This document shows, piece after piece, positions 32,266-45,538 of a DNA stretch of 64,000 nt (positions within the stretch are counted from its first letter, which is position 1; every line of letters starts with the position of its first letter). The position numbers were made by a program, and so were the translations under genes. The DNA comes from Floccularia luteovirens (taxonomy: Eukaryota; Basidiomycota; Agaricomycetes; Agaricales; Squamanitaceae), in assembly GCA_009739215.1 (NCBI GenBank), contig VSJF01000005.1, positions 124,001 through 188,000 of the forward strand. Reading direction: 5' to 3'. Under the pieces are notes generated by a model. It was not told the DNA's origin, searched no databases, and was given only the letters and a program-made list of their open reading frames with translations.

Positions 32266-35200
32266 CTATGAATAACCTGGAAGGATCGCTGGCGGTCTAC
32301 GCAATAGATGTTTTTGTGATCCACGCTCGCCTGCAAGCTTGTTGATTGCGTTTAATAGGTCGCCACGGCGGAGAGGTTCTGTGGATAAAATTATGTCAGA
32401 TGCAAGACTATCGAATTTAACAAAAAACACGCACTAGTAATATGATCGTCCATGCCTGCTTGTAAACATCTTTCTCGGTCACCAATCACTGTGAAAGAGG
32501 AAGAATCATATGTGAGCAATTATTCCAAGTAGTAGTATCTAAGAGACATACTGGCATGTGCGGTGAGGGCAATGATTGGAGTGGGTGTCAAGCCTTTGTG
32601 CATCTCATACGACCGTATAAGTTCTGTTGCTTCCATACCACCCATGAACGGCATGGAAACGTCCATCTACAACATTTGTCAGTGAACATGTACAAGTTGC
32701 ACAGGTGTAAGATAACGAGGGACTGACCAGAATGATATCAAACGGTTTCATTTGCGATACGCGCCCTTTGAATGCATCGACTGCTAAGCTTCCATTCTCT
32801 GCAATCTCCACTGTATGTCCGTATTTCTCCAAAATTTTCACCGCTAACTTCTGGTTGACCAGATTATCCTCGGCCAGTAGAATGTCGAATGTGACATCGT
32901 TTGGAGCAGACACAGGACTAACAGTGTTCGATTCAAGAGCAGAAATCAGGGCGGATGACAGGTCCTGAGCAGTTACTGGTGTTGTAACTTGTGAACTGAT
33001 ACTGTTGTCCAAACACCATTTCACTGGAAAGCAAGGCAGGATGTCAGCAACGGTTGATGGAAACGATCAATAAAATACTTACAGTTAAGGCGTGGCATTG
33101 AAGGTGCAAGGAGAACAATTGGAATATAACGCAGATGTTCAAACTCGCGTATGCACTCAGTCTATCCAAGAATCAGCAAACAAGTCGATAACCTGAAGGA
33201 TAATGGAACGTACTGCATTGATTGAATCAACAACAATCGTATCAATGTGTGGACACCTCTCTTTGTCCGACACTTCAACAACTTCATGCACCACATGCGG
33301 CCGTAGGCCCAATTCCTTAATCCGATCTGCTACACAAGTCGTATCCCGGAGGGTATCAACATAAAGTATTGTGCGCTTTGCGAATGGTGCCATCTTGCCA
33401 AGTGTGGAATCCATACTACTATGACTTATTTGAGAGGTGATGGTGAAGAAGAACTTGCTTCCTTTGGACACTTCACTCTCCACCCACATATTACCTTGCA
33501 TGAGTGAAACTAGTCGTTTCGAGATGGACAGTCCCAAACCGGTCCCACCGTATTCCTATATTTAACAAACCAGTAGAAATCAATATAAACGCTTCCAGAC
33601 TGAATTGAAAGAATGAGTTACCCTAGTTGTTGAACCATCAGCCTGGCAGAAGGTGTCGAAGATGAGGTTAAGTTTATCCTTCGCAATACCGATACCAGTG
33701 TCAGTTACACAGAACTCAATGGTCACACTCTGGTCATCCAGAGCCAATAGGCGTGTACTGAGCGCAACGTGTCCCTTACGTGTCGCCTTGGAAGGCGTGA
33801 ATTTGATCGCATTACCGACCAAGTTCGTTATGACCTGACGAAGACGGAGTGAGTCACCAATCAGTTGGTCCGGAATGTCCGGTTCTACGTCGTACGTGAG
33901 GTCGAGATTGTTTTGTGAAGCACGGACAACAAGTGTTTTCAGGATACCGAAAACAGTTTGGCGCAATGAATAGGACACTGCTTCCATCGTCATTCGCCCA
34001 GCCTCAACTGAATAGGAAGGGAATTGAGTTAGTATATGCTGAATGAAGAGAGTAGCCAGACTCACTTTTGGAAATATCCAAAATATCATCGATGATGAGT
34101 AGGAGCGAACGAGCAAGACTGTGAACCAGGAGCAAACTCTCCCTCTGCGATCGGTTCAAATCACTGTCAAGTGTCAACTCAGTCATTCCGATGATACCAT
34201 TCATTGGCGTCCTAAATTCAATTTTTGCTTCAACACTCAATTCATGAATTGAATCGACTAGGCATACACACCTAATCTCGTGTGACATATTTGCTAAGAA
34301 TTCACTCTTACTTCTGTTTGCCAACTCGGCCGCCTCTCTGGCGGCTGTGTTCTTCTGGATACTGTCTCTCAAATTGAAGACCATCTGATTGATTTGAGTT
34401 TTCAAAGAATCCATCTCTCCACTGGCTTCGACAGTGATGAATCGAGTAAAGTCTCCGTCCATGGCTGCTGCAGATATCTGTGCGAAGCCTCGTACTTGAG
34501 TAGTCAGATTACCGGCCATAGTGTTCACAGACAAACTTCACAATAGATGAGCATCGAAGACAGTATAATATATGAAACTCGACCCACGTAATTTCCTGCC
34601 ATATACCCTGTACATTTCCAACCTCAGCCTGGACACCTAGTTTACCCTCCGTACCGACTTCTCTTGCAACCTTCTTCACCTCGGCAGCGAAGATTGCCAA
34701 TTGGTCAATCATGTCATTAATTGTGTTCACCAAGCTTAACATTTCGCCAGAGACCGATACCCCAGTGATCTTTTGAGTCAAATCACCTCGAGCGACAGCA
34801 GTCTGCAACAAGATCAAGTACGTTTGTTTATCAATGGGGTCTTAGACTTACCGTAGCCACTGCAATGGTCCGCACTTGTAGAGTAAGCTATAAAAAGTGA
34901 GTATAGGTTAGCGAGCAAGACGTCATCTAATGGCATGTAAATTACGTTATTGGCCATGACGTTAACATTATCCGTCAAATCCTTCCATGTTCCACCAACG
35001 TTTGTCACGCGAGCTTGACCACCTAATCTACCTTCCGTTCCTACCTCTCGCGCTACTCGTGTCACTTCATCAGCAAATACGCTCAAACTCTCCGTCATCT
35101 TGTTGACAGTCTCCTTCAATTCAAGAATCTCTCCGCGCACATCCACCTCTATCTTTTTTGTCAAGTCACCGCCAGCTACAGCTTTCGTCACCTCCGCAAT

Positions 35201-37453
35201 GGAGCGCACTTGGTTCGTCAAATTCATGGCCATCAAGTTAACATTATCAGTCAAGACCTATATCATTGAATTAGTTGTGTATTTGTTACTACAGACATCA
35301 ATTCATACCTTCCACATTCCCTGGACATCAGGAACAAACGCTTGTCCACCCAATATACCTTCCGTTCCAACTTCCAAACTCACTCGAGTTACTTCGTTTG
35401 CGAGGGTACTGAGTTGGGCTACCATAGAGTTGACAGTCATCTTCAAATCTAGCATTTCACCCTGCACGTCTACATTGACAAGTTTTCCTAAATCTCCCAA
35501 GGCCACGGCTTTCGTTACTTCAGAGATAGAGCGCACTTGATCTGTTAAATTAGAAGCCATTTTCTGCAAAGACAAAGTGAGTGGTATTAAATGTCACGTG
35601 AAATATGTTACGTACATTCACATTTCTGGTCAAATCAGCCCATGTTCCCTGGACACCCTCCACACGAGCTTGACCTCCCAAAATGCCCTGAGTCCCAACT
35701 TCCAAAGCGACACGAGTGACCTCAGAGGCGAAGGCAGAAAGCTGGTCCACCATTGAATTTACAGTACCTATTTTCATGGACATATATTAGTTATATTAGT
35801 TCCGTCACACGAAAGACTTACAACTTACCTTTCAAAGTAGACATTTCGCCCTCTACTTGTATCTCAATTTTTTGAGTCAAGTCTCCTCTTGCCACGGCCG
35901 TCGTAACAACGGCAATAGATCTCACTTGATCGGTTAACGATGAACACATCCGATTGACCTTGAACCATAATTAGCGGCTGATACAAATGGCAAAGACGAG
36001 CACGTACATTCCTGACCAATTCAAACCATACCCCTTCTACATCCGGCACATGCGCTTGTCCTCCCAATTTACCCTGTGATCCGACTTCCAATGTTACCCT
36101 TGTGACTTCAGCCGCTAGGGCTCTTAACCTAAAATTCTCCAGTAAGATAAGTCTCATAATATAAATGAAGGGAAAGCTTACCGAACTACCATTCCATTGA
36201 CAGTGTTTTTGAGATCCAGTATCTCGCCTTGGGCATCGACTTCAATTTGTTTACTGAGGTCTCCGAGAGCAACTGCTTTTGTAACCTTTGCGATTGACCG
36301 TACCTGGGAAGTTAAATTGGCAGCAAGTTTGTTGACAACTCCTGTAAGTTCGCGCCATGTTCCCTCGACATCAAGAACGAGAGCCTGACCACCCAATTTT
36401 CTACGAATAATGATTAGAATTGGGGTGGTTAAGGTGATAGTGCGGATATGGCCCTCACCCTTCAGTGCCGACTTCCTGAGAGACCCTAGTAACTTCCTTT
36501 GCGAATTGACCAAGCTTATCAACCTTAATACTTATGAGTACCCGGCAAAGGAAAATTTTGGTAATGAACTCACCATAGTATTGATTACGTCCTTGAGTTG
36601 AACCATAACAACACCTTGTACCGGGACCGTTATTTTCTGGCTAAGATCACCACGGGCGACAGCATTGCAAACCCGTGCGACGTCCTGTACCTGAGCCTTG
36701 AGTAGTTTGAGTTCTTCGACAGCCGACATGCCGGATTCAAAAGCAGCAGCGGCGAGAGGACCCATAGGAATGACAAGAGGGGAAGATGATAGAGGGGTAT
36801 TTTCCTGAGACGTTGAGTTGTTACCGAGTGAGTAAGATTGGTTGTGGCCGTAGATTGGAAGGAGCATAGGATCCGAGATAGCCTTTCCGCAAGTCGGGCA
36901 ATGTGCGTGAGATGTAGGAGGTGCAGAGGTTGAGCCAGAGGTTGAGTGTGCACGTGCAACTGCAGCCTGTTGTGCGCGCATGGAGTTGTAGTTGGTGGTG
37001 ATTAGTTTGGGATCATCCATGGATGAGGGAAGGCCATCAAGGGAAATGCTCATTGGGGTTGTGTTGGAGGTTGTGCGTGTTGATTTGGGTACCGCAGGTG
37101 GTGTTTTATCACCTGATAATAGAGAGCCATTTCCATTGGTATGAACATCTAAGGTTTTCTCGACTGTAACCTTTAAAGACAAAAATGAGGGGGTGACATG
37201 AGGAAGTGTGCACAGCATGTGGTTCTGTGCTTACAGGACGACTCTGGGTGTGGTGAAGCTGCTCCTCTGCAGCCCACATCCTCCTAGCGACAGCAGTAAG
37301 AGAGCGAAGGATGATATCGGTTTGCCAATCAGATGGACCATCGTAGCGTGGAATGGGTGCACCAGGGAAGGGGCCGAGCTCATAGATAGACAGCAAAGCA
37401 ATGAGATGTGAGCGAAAGGGGTCACCCTGGGGCGATTCTGTTGTCGCCGCCAT
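32266..37453 (-). CDS. Group III hybrid histidine kinase (Nik1/Os-1 type) with poly-HAMP region
   Basis: A large minus-strand gene, ATG at 37453 ([13 protein letters not shown]) and stop at 32266, with many short introns; about 1,400 aa. The N-terminus is disordered. Seven HAMP units follow, recognisable by the repeated [17 protein letters not shown] and [18 protein letters not shown] motifs. Next come the HisKA domain with the phosphorylated His in [18 protein letters not shown], the kinase ATP-binding motifs [15 protein letters not shown] (N box), [12 protein letters not shown] (G1) and [14 protein letters not shown] (G2), and a receiver domain with [13 protein letters not shown], the acceptor Asp in [13 protein letters not shown], and the conserved Lys in DDHITKPLRR. 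There are no membrane segments. In fungi this cytosolic kinase feeds the Ypd1-Ssk1-Hog1 osmotic-stress pathway and is the target through which phenylpyrrole and dicarboximide fungicides act. All catalytic residues seen are intact. Confidence 0.95.
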
Positions 37454-39225
37454 GAGGGTGGTAGAAGATATGTATCAAGTCGTGGGCAACGGCGACGAGA
37501 GAGAAGTTGTGAACGATGAGCAGATGATTAAGTTGGAAGATTGGAATTTGGAAATAAGAATATAATTATTTAGATTCATCTTATTTATTTGCTTATTAAA
37601 AAATATGATAAGTTAGCCTTATCTGAACTCTTCAACCCTGCATCACACAACCCAGTCGCAGCTCTCTTTGGCGCTTTTCGGGCCAGCTGCTCCAGTTCTA
37701 GGCCTCCAACAACCCAATTGTGTTACTTGAGTTCAAGTTCAGCTCCGACCAACTACCTCTCCCCGTTATTATTGTGCCAGACTGTGCAGGGTCCCATGCA
37801 TCACGAGGTGGAGTGCTGGCAGATATAGGACCATTCTAGGGACCTAAACGCCATTTATGGATCATCATATATGAGCGGTAACTTCGTTTATTACATTCTC
37901 CCTGAAAAAATCTCCCTTGTGGAACAAACACAAGGGTCATAGGTGGTGTAACAACCTCAAACTTAAAGCTTAAAGACTGAAGGCACAACTCCATGATATA
38001 CCGAGCATCACTCAGCGTCTGTGCAATGTGAAGAGCTGAACCCGTCGATTTCTGAATCGAATCCCTATTTCGAATTTGGAACTAACATCCACCAATCATC
38101 AAAGCCACAACATATGAACGATTCCTCAGCGTCAGCTTCCAGCCGCTATTTGCACTTTTTTTTCCAATTGACCACGCCAGTAAGATTTGCAAAATCTAGT
38201 TTCCATGTGTACGGATCACATCCAAGCGAAATTGAAATAACGGAACAACAGCATTTGGAGTGTCTAGCAGCATCTTTGTATTAAGACACGGATATTAAAT
38301 GTGATTTTGCCGATACAGGAAAAATCATAAATTTTAGCATCGTTGTTGCTAGCAGTTCTATATCCCTGGCTGGTCCGAAAGTTGATATCTTATATGGCTG
38401 TCTTTGTTTGATCAAGGGAGATTGAACGCGGGTGGCTAGATGGTCAGTCTTTTTTCCACGCTGTATGTACCAGGCGGAATCAGATTTGCTCTTACTTACG
38501 GCATTTTCCGAACTAACTTTTCGCCAGAAATTAGAGAACAAGCGAATCTCTGCAGTTATAACACTGAACCTGGAGAAAAAGGTCCGAAATGGCTCCGGTA
38601 CAAGGGAGTACAACACTTCTTGAGTTCCGTGACCTCTGGTCAGTTCTTTTGCCATCTTCATATGCCAGCGTTGAGGGTAGCCGGGAGAATAGCGCCGAGG
38701 CCGAATGTACCCCAACCACTGGTGGAAGCAACCTCACTAGCGTCAATACAACGGGCTCAGAATCAGCTACGACCTAGAAGCGGAATTGTATGATTTCCAG
38801 GAACATTGTGGCGTTGGTAAGGTTTAAGTACGTCAAAAAATGAATTAGCGGGAAATTCAAATGTTTTTGCGACACGAAAAGTCGCTTTAAAAGCCTCTAG
38901 TAACCCCATTTGAACATGCATCTCATCCGATTTCTTGGACTATCCTCATTACGATCTCGGGATCTTAAAAAAAGTTCCAAGGCTCGAATGTAGATACACC
39001 ACAGACGAAGAGACGCCTATTCACGAATAACCACATCTCAAACGCCCAATTCTACCATCAAGGAAAATTGGTATAGAGGTAGAGTCTGTAACTTATTATT
39101 TCCATTTCCATCCTAAAACCAACTACATTACAAGATGATCGAGAGAAAGGATACCAAAATCAGAATTGAACATCTAATGCGCGCATGTACAGTTTTGTGC
39201 GTAAAAAGAATTTAGAATATTTTCA
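37454..39225. other. Gene-poor interval upstream of the histidine kinase
   Basis: About 1.8 kb holding the kinase promoter and the 3' flank of the MON2-type gene. Overlapping open frames occur on both strands at 38.3-38.8 kb but show no motif or splice logic, so no gene is called. Confidence 0.5.
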
Positions 39226-42200
39226 TCATCGTGTTACACCCATCTCTTTCCCTACTTCTTTGAGACATTCCCTTGCAAAACCTCTAGCATCCATTTCCCT
39301 GGAATGTCCTTCATTTTGACTTGCATCAAGTCCATCACTTGCCTTCCTACTTGGGACAGTTCGTGAGACGGGAGTTGGGCGAGGTATTGAAGCTATTTCG
39401 CATAACGCAGGATAAAAATGGAATAAATGGCCCACTGTCGAACGTTTTACGGCATCTGCGATCACTTGAGATGGTGTCAGCGGTGATTCTTTACTGCCCT
39501 CGGACATAGCTATTAGAAGTTATAATTAACAAATGTTACGTTCCTCGGAGGGAATCACTGACCTGGTTGTTCATTGGAATATTTTGTGGGATCGTCTGAC
39601 AGCGCAGACCATAGCGAACCGGGCCACAACTTCAATAAGAGCAGCTTACGAAGAACATACAAAAGCTCTTCTTCTCGTGCCCTGCATAATAAGTCGCACC
39701 ATATTGTCAGATTTGGTTATGATACAAAAGATGTCCTGACCTTGGGAATGGGAGGTTACCCCTCAAGGCTTCATCTGCAACATAAGATACTAGTGTGGAT
39801 CGACACCTGTTTAATAGCGACGAAAGACTCAGGGCCGCTAAACGTTTACGAGCAATATCATTATTGTCTAGAATCATATATTGTTAACATGTGAAAAAAT
39901 TACATATGCGGAAGGGTTTACCTTGGCTCATATTAGCACAGATCAAGAACAACAAATCGAAGCACCAATATGAGAAACGTTCTCGAGGAACGAGAGATCC
40001 AGAGTCCGTGCTCCCAAGATCAAATTTATTGTCAATGTTCACTTGCTGTATGGAATGTGAACGTGATTTTGATGAAGTTGGAGAGGTTGGTGACACAGGA
40101 ATCTCTTCTGAGTGGTAGATCTGGCTACCCTGGTGCAGAATTTTAGCCAGTTGCGAGACAACGTCGTCAGGTACACGACTATCGCCCAAATGAGGCACGA
40201 CATCTGTCTCTAATGATGCAACAAGGGCGAGATCAAAGTTTTCTTCAACTTCCTGTACTTCTAGAGCGAAATTTTCCGCTTCAGTACTAAATGGGTAGGA
40301 TGTTGTCAATGTCTCAAGTTTCGGCCATGAACAGAAATACCAACCAGTCCGCCAAAATGCCTCCACGAAATACGTCCAGTAATTGCCTCCATATCCCTTC
40401 AACTCTGTCATTCGGAATATCTGATTTTTCGGTTAGCATGAATTAGAAGGTAATTCAAGAGAAGAAAAGCACCTTGACCGAAGTTCTTCACCTGCAGTGT
40501 ACATTCTTTAACTAAGCGAAGGAAACACGATGTTGCAGTCTTCCACAAAGGTGCATCCTTTCCAAACTTTGATGGTTGTGGACAATCATACTTGAGTTTG
40601 ACAGGTACAGAATATGCCTGGTCATGAAATTACAAGTAAGGAGATGATAAATAAAGTCCAAGATCAATAACTTACAATCAATAGAGCTTCCAGAGTGCCA
40701 TCGACATAAATTTCTTTCTGATCCTTAAAACGCAAGAACAAATCAACTAGCATCGGCATAGTGACTTTCGAGATGGCGATATAAGTTATTCGTTTCTGGG
40801 GTACTTGGCTCTTGGGCGGCATTTGTACGTCAAAAGCAGCCATGAATGGCAAGGTAGCATACTCCGAAAGATCGCGCATTACGAGCGATGGCGCACCAGG
40901 TGTCGATAGGTCAATACTTTTGACTGTGTCCATAACAATTTCCTATACTGTTGTTAGAATATGCTGGGCAGAAGATATTTTAGATATACCTGTATAGGTG
41001 GGAGGATATCAATATCAGGACGGTAATCGGGCGATTTTGGGTATGTGAGGACACCTTCAAGTGTATCATTAGGATAGCGTTTTTTTTTCCAGAAGTAGAC
41101 ATACCCTTCATTATTGCCATTAATTTTGTCAGTCGTTCTAGGTCCCATTCTTTCCCAAATAGCGACTGAGTTGTTTTTCTGGTACTTTGGATAACTTCCA
41201 CGAAAGCGACAAGGCTTTCTTGAGTGAAAGGTTGGCTAGGGATATCGCTACCAGGGCTTTGTGGTTGCCTTGTATTACATTCTTTGAGCACAGTGGAACC
41301 AAGCCCGTCGATCGCCTCCCATACACGCTGAAGGAGATCAGATACACGAGGTCTAACATCTACCCCGGAGGCCGAAGACGCCTTAATAGCTTTATCCATG
41401 CACCGCAATGCTGGTGCGCTTATAGAACGGTTATCCAGAAGTACAGTATCTTGTATGTGCTTAACAAACACATCCCATGCCTTAGGAAATGACTCTAGGT
41501 GGATTATATGCGCTGCCAAAAAGTCATGGAAAATCGATCCTAGAGATTGCAGAGCAAGAATTTTTGACTCGTCCCATGCTTGCTCTGGTGATGATTCTTC
41601 GCTGATATGAATAGTGTGGTGGCGAACTTCGCCTGTCAACGATTCTAGAAGGGGGAATATCACCTTCCATACACACTGATCCCATGTATCTGCACTCAGG
41701 GTCGATCCATATAGTTGCATCGTTCGGAATAATGTTTGAATCGCGCCATCTCTGACTTCTGGACGGGGATCCACGCAAAGTCCCAGAACCTCCAGCAGCA
41801 GGAACATCCAAAGCTCGCTGTACTCTGGCTCAGCCTCTGCATATTTCCTTTTAGCCTGAATAGCATCAGAGACGCTCCATAAGAGACTTGCGGCAGCCGT
41901 TAGTGCAATATTAGTATCTGCCTGCCGACCAAAGTGACCAAGAGTGCTGATGCACATACGTAGGTGTTCTGGAGAGAGTGAAGATACCGAGTCACAGACA
42001 AGAGTAAGAGACTGGAATGCGATTTTGACCAGAGCCACGTAGCTCTTTTCACTAGGATTGCCTAATCCTAATGGGGTGGGCTTTAACCTAAATGTCGGGG
42101 ATGGAGGAGAGCTCGTGGTTAATTCTGAATCTGTCGATGCGGAACGCGCTGGAGGGGATGGTCTACAAACACTTTCCAACATTTGGAATATCGTTTCCCA

Positions 42201-45200
42201 TCCTACAACCAGAGTATGCCCTGAAGCTTGTAGTATTTGATGAAGCGTCTCTAACCCCATACGCCGCAGCTCGACGCTTGTATTGCTAGGACGAGCAGGT
42301 ACAGTAAAGTCGGGTATGATTTGCTGTCCCAGAACATCTAGAACACGACGCTGAACTGGTGCCTGGAGCTCGCCAGCCTTCGTCAGATTCTTAGGGACGA
42401 CAAGCAAGATCTCGTCCAATACGCGGGCTGCTTGTATACGAATTGGCTGTGGTGCTAATGGAAGGCATATGATGGACAAAAGATGAGAAGTAACAGGGTC
42501 CCATGCAATATCGGGCGAGCGAAAGATGAGTCGGTGAATGTTCAATAGTGCTACTCCTCCGAGCTTCGACATCCCAAAATCCCCGGAACGCTACGAGAAT
42601 TTTTAAGACGTGCTAGAAATTATAAAACCTTACTTACCAAGGTCTTTGGGATATGTATTCCGCTAACCCTCCTTCGATGGGCTGTTTCAAGCCTAGGTGC
42701 TAATGATCCATTTCCTGGAAGCGTATCGTCTGGATTTTCTGGAATATCAATCGAAACATCGCGGTTCATCCCTCCAGTACCACTTTGCATTCCTACCATT
42801 TCAGAACTTAACTTACACAAAGCTCGTACAAAGTCCTTAAATGCCGTGTCTTCCAGATGCTTTGATGAGTCAAACAGACGCTGAATAGCAAGCTGAATCG
42901 TTTCCGAGTCCAGATCAGCGAGCAAAGGATGCTTCGTTGTAGTTTGATTTGTTCCTGATTGAGACATCGTCCCTGTCAAAGATGCGGATCTGCTCGCTGA
43001 AACACCCCCACCAGATGGAGGAGTGTTTGGAGTGAAAGCAGCTTTTTTTGAGGGTGTGCCATGAAATTGTCCCGATTGGCCGCCTTTCGCAGTCAACACG
43101 TAGTCTGCATTTTGCAGAACTTCAAGAACGTTGAACCAGCTATCACCCAAACTTCCTGCAAGGAACATGCTACTATTCAGGAGAACTTTGAGACATGCAA
43201 GGTTCCGTTCCGATAGACTCGGTGGACCAGAAGCACCACTAAATCCGAGGCCTTCAGAGAGAGCTGTTGTAGCGGTACGAGGGGTCGGAGGGGGCTCGAT
43301 ATATGTCTCCAAACTTGATACAACACGAGTAGGCACAGCAAATTTGGCCAAAGACATGATAAACGCATCGCGTGGTGTTGTTAATCCGAGCATTCCTGAG
43401 ACATTTGTGAGAGCTTGGTACGAGGCAAGAACATCGACAAAGAGTTCGTCAGATAGATTGGTAGCGATGATAAAAGAAAGACCAGCAAGTAGAGCAGGCC
43501 ATCCGCTTTCAATGATGGCACGCACGATAAGTAGATGTTTGTGGGAAGGTTCAGAAGCGTTGAGAAGGGAAGAATCTAATGCAGGCGGAGCGCGTTGAGA
43601 TGAGGAAGACGGACGTTGGCTCAATACGATAGAAGAATACAATGGTGCAGTGAAAGTGGCGAGTCCTTCGGAAACAGAGATAAGGCACTGAACCGCCAAC
43701 AGATAGATGTACGATTCTGGAATGGGTGGTGAATCTGCTTTGTCAAGCTGATCGATGCTTCAAGATATTTCGATACGTTCAGCATTACTACTACAGAAAA
43801 GTCTTCATTACTTACCACTGTAGTTTCATGCTCGATCCTTGTAGACTCAATCCTACACTCGTACCCATCATTCCTGCTACCCCAGTTGCTACACGGCCTG
43901 CCATTCCACCCACGACATCTAATGCATTACCTGAGGTTGAACCCTCTGGCTGAACCCCGATTCCTGACATTTGGTTGCTGACTCCCAACAATGCCGGCCT
44001 TTCAGTTACTAGACGTTTCAATGCCGAGACCAGAGCACCAAAAACCTTTGAGCCCGGAGACTGTGCATCGTAACGATCATAAATATTTCTCATGAGTTCT
44101 GCATCGCTGCAAAGACTAGTAGTAAAGTAGTTAATGTTTAGCAATAGAGCTGAGGTCACTTTGACATACCCACGCATAATTTCCATTGCTAAGACTCGCA
44201 TCCATAAAGGCCTTTGGTTATGAGAGTTTCCATCCCCCGGATTTCCGGCATCCCCATGTTCGCCAAGAATGATGCGCATGAGGAGCATAAGGAAGACTTC
44301 AGCTTCTGTCATAAGCTCCAACGAAAGTTGCTTCAGAAGTAGGAAAACAACACGTGTACAACGCAGCATTAAAGGGAATAGCGGACGATCTGAGAGAGTT
44401 TTCAGAAGTAGGGGACAGAGATGATGCCTGAGGAGAAGTATCAGTTCTGTATGCTAGAATAAAAGTTAGGTTGCCCAAAAACTGAAAACTAAAAACCACG
44501 CACTTTACGAAAGAGTGCGTGGTAATTTGTGAGGACGCTCTCAATTAACTCAAGTGCAAAAGTCTTATGCAAGAATTCTAGCTTCAGAAAGTGCGGTTTC
44601 TCAGAGTTAGCCAAAAGACACAGATCTTCGAATACAGAAAAGACATCGCGAGCCGAAGGGCCTAGACGTGCTGTACCGCCGTCTGGAAGTGCAACTGTAG
44701 TCAACTGATTGGGGGAGCTTGTTTCTGCTGGGGGTTCAGCCGGTTCAGTGTCTTTTCCAGTCGTTTGTGAGTTTTCTCCTGATGTCTCCAGAATGTTATC
44801 TTCCAGCACCATCTTATCTACAACAAACATCACCAATTGACGAAGTGTGGCTGCTGCAGTGGATGATACGACTGCAATGCGAGACTCTTGTAATTTGAAA
44901 CACAACAGCAAAGCCTTGAAAACAGACTCAATTCTTCCACTGACATGAAAAGTTACAGCGTACTTACTTCGGCAAGCAAAGGACCCGAAACCCCAGGGAA
45001 GTTAGGGATGAGACTCACTAAAGTCTGGAGGACACGTAATTGGATGTCAACTCCAGATGCAAGTACATCATTCATTGTGGATAGTATACCGGGAATTGCA
45101 GATTGAGGAACGGCACGTAAAGTGATAAGGCGTTGCAAAGAACCCAGAGATATGGCGACAACTTTGGGAGACTTTGTCGCACATCCCATGAAGACGGGTT

Positions 45201-45538
45201 TCAGGAGAGTTTCTGATTGTGGTCCATCTGAGCAGCGCATAAGAACAGGTATCGATACATTCGTTATATTGAGGGAGCATACCAACTGCAAGGTTTGCGG
45301 GGGCTTGTTCGGGAGATGAGCGCAAGATAGCTAAAGACTTCTCGGCTGCCTATCGAAACATCGGTATGAGAACTGTTCAATCTCCATAGAACAGTAGAGA
45401 CAGACACCTCGCGAATTTCTGGATGTTTTCTACGCGTCTCACTTGCTAAACTCTATGACTGATCAGCTCTGCTACCCTCAATTAATAACAAAACAAACAT
45501 ACCTGAAGTTCTGTAACGAGAAAGGCCAGGGAGCTCAT
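39226..45538 (-). CDS. MON2-type large trafficking scaffold (Sec7-GEF-related, DCB/HUS architecture)
   Basis: Minus-strand gene from ATG (MSSLAFLVTELQSLASETRR, formed over the first intron) at 45538 to the stop at 39226, about 1,650 aa with around 15 introns. The N-terminal block RKHPEIREAAEKSLAILR plus FMGCATKSPKVVAISLGSLQRLI corresponds to the DCB domain. LLLCFKLQESRIAVVSSTAAATLRQ and the acidic linker, then FLKLEFLHKTFALELIESVL, correspond to the HUS domain. Long helical repeats (YAEAEPEYSELWMFLLLEVL, DPRPEVRDGAIQTLFRTM) follow. There is no Sec7 catalytic domain, as expected for Mon2. Mon2 binds Golgi/endosome membranes with Dop1 and the flippase Neo1 and guides retrograde traffic. The 42-43.7 kb part contains a Ser/Pro-rich insertion (TPSKKAAFTPNTPPSGGG). 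Identification rests on domain order and sequence feel, not on a search. Confidence 0.85.

Noticed and set aside
38281..38800. Overlapping frames on both strands of 60-144 codons
   Set aside because: Neither strand shows a known domain, and they overlap each other; coincidental open frames are more likely.
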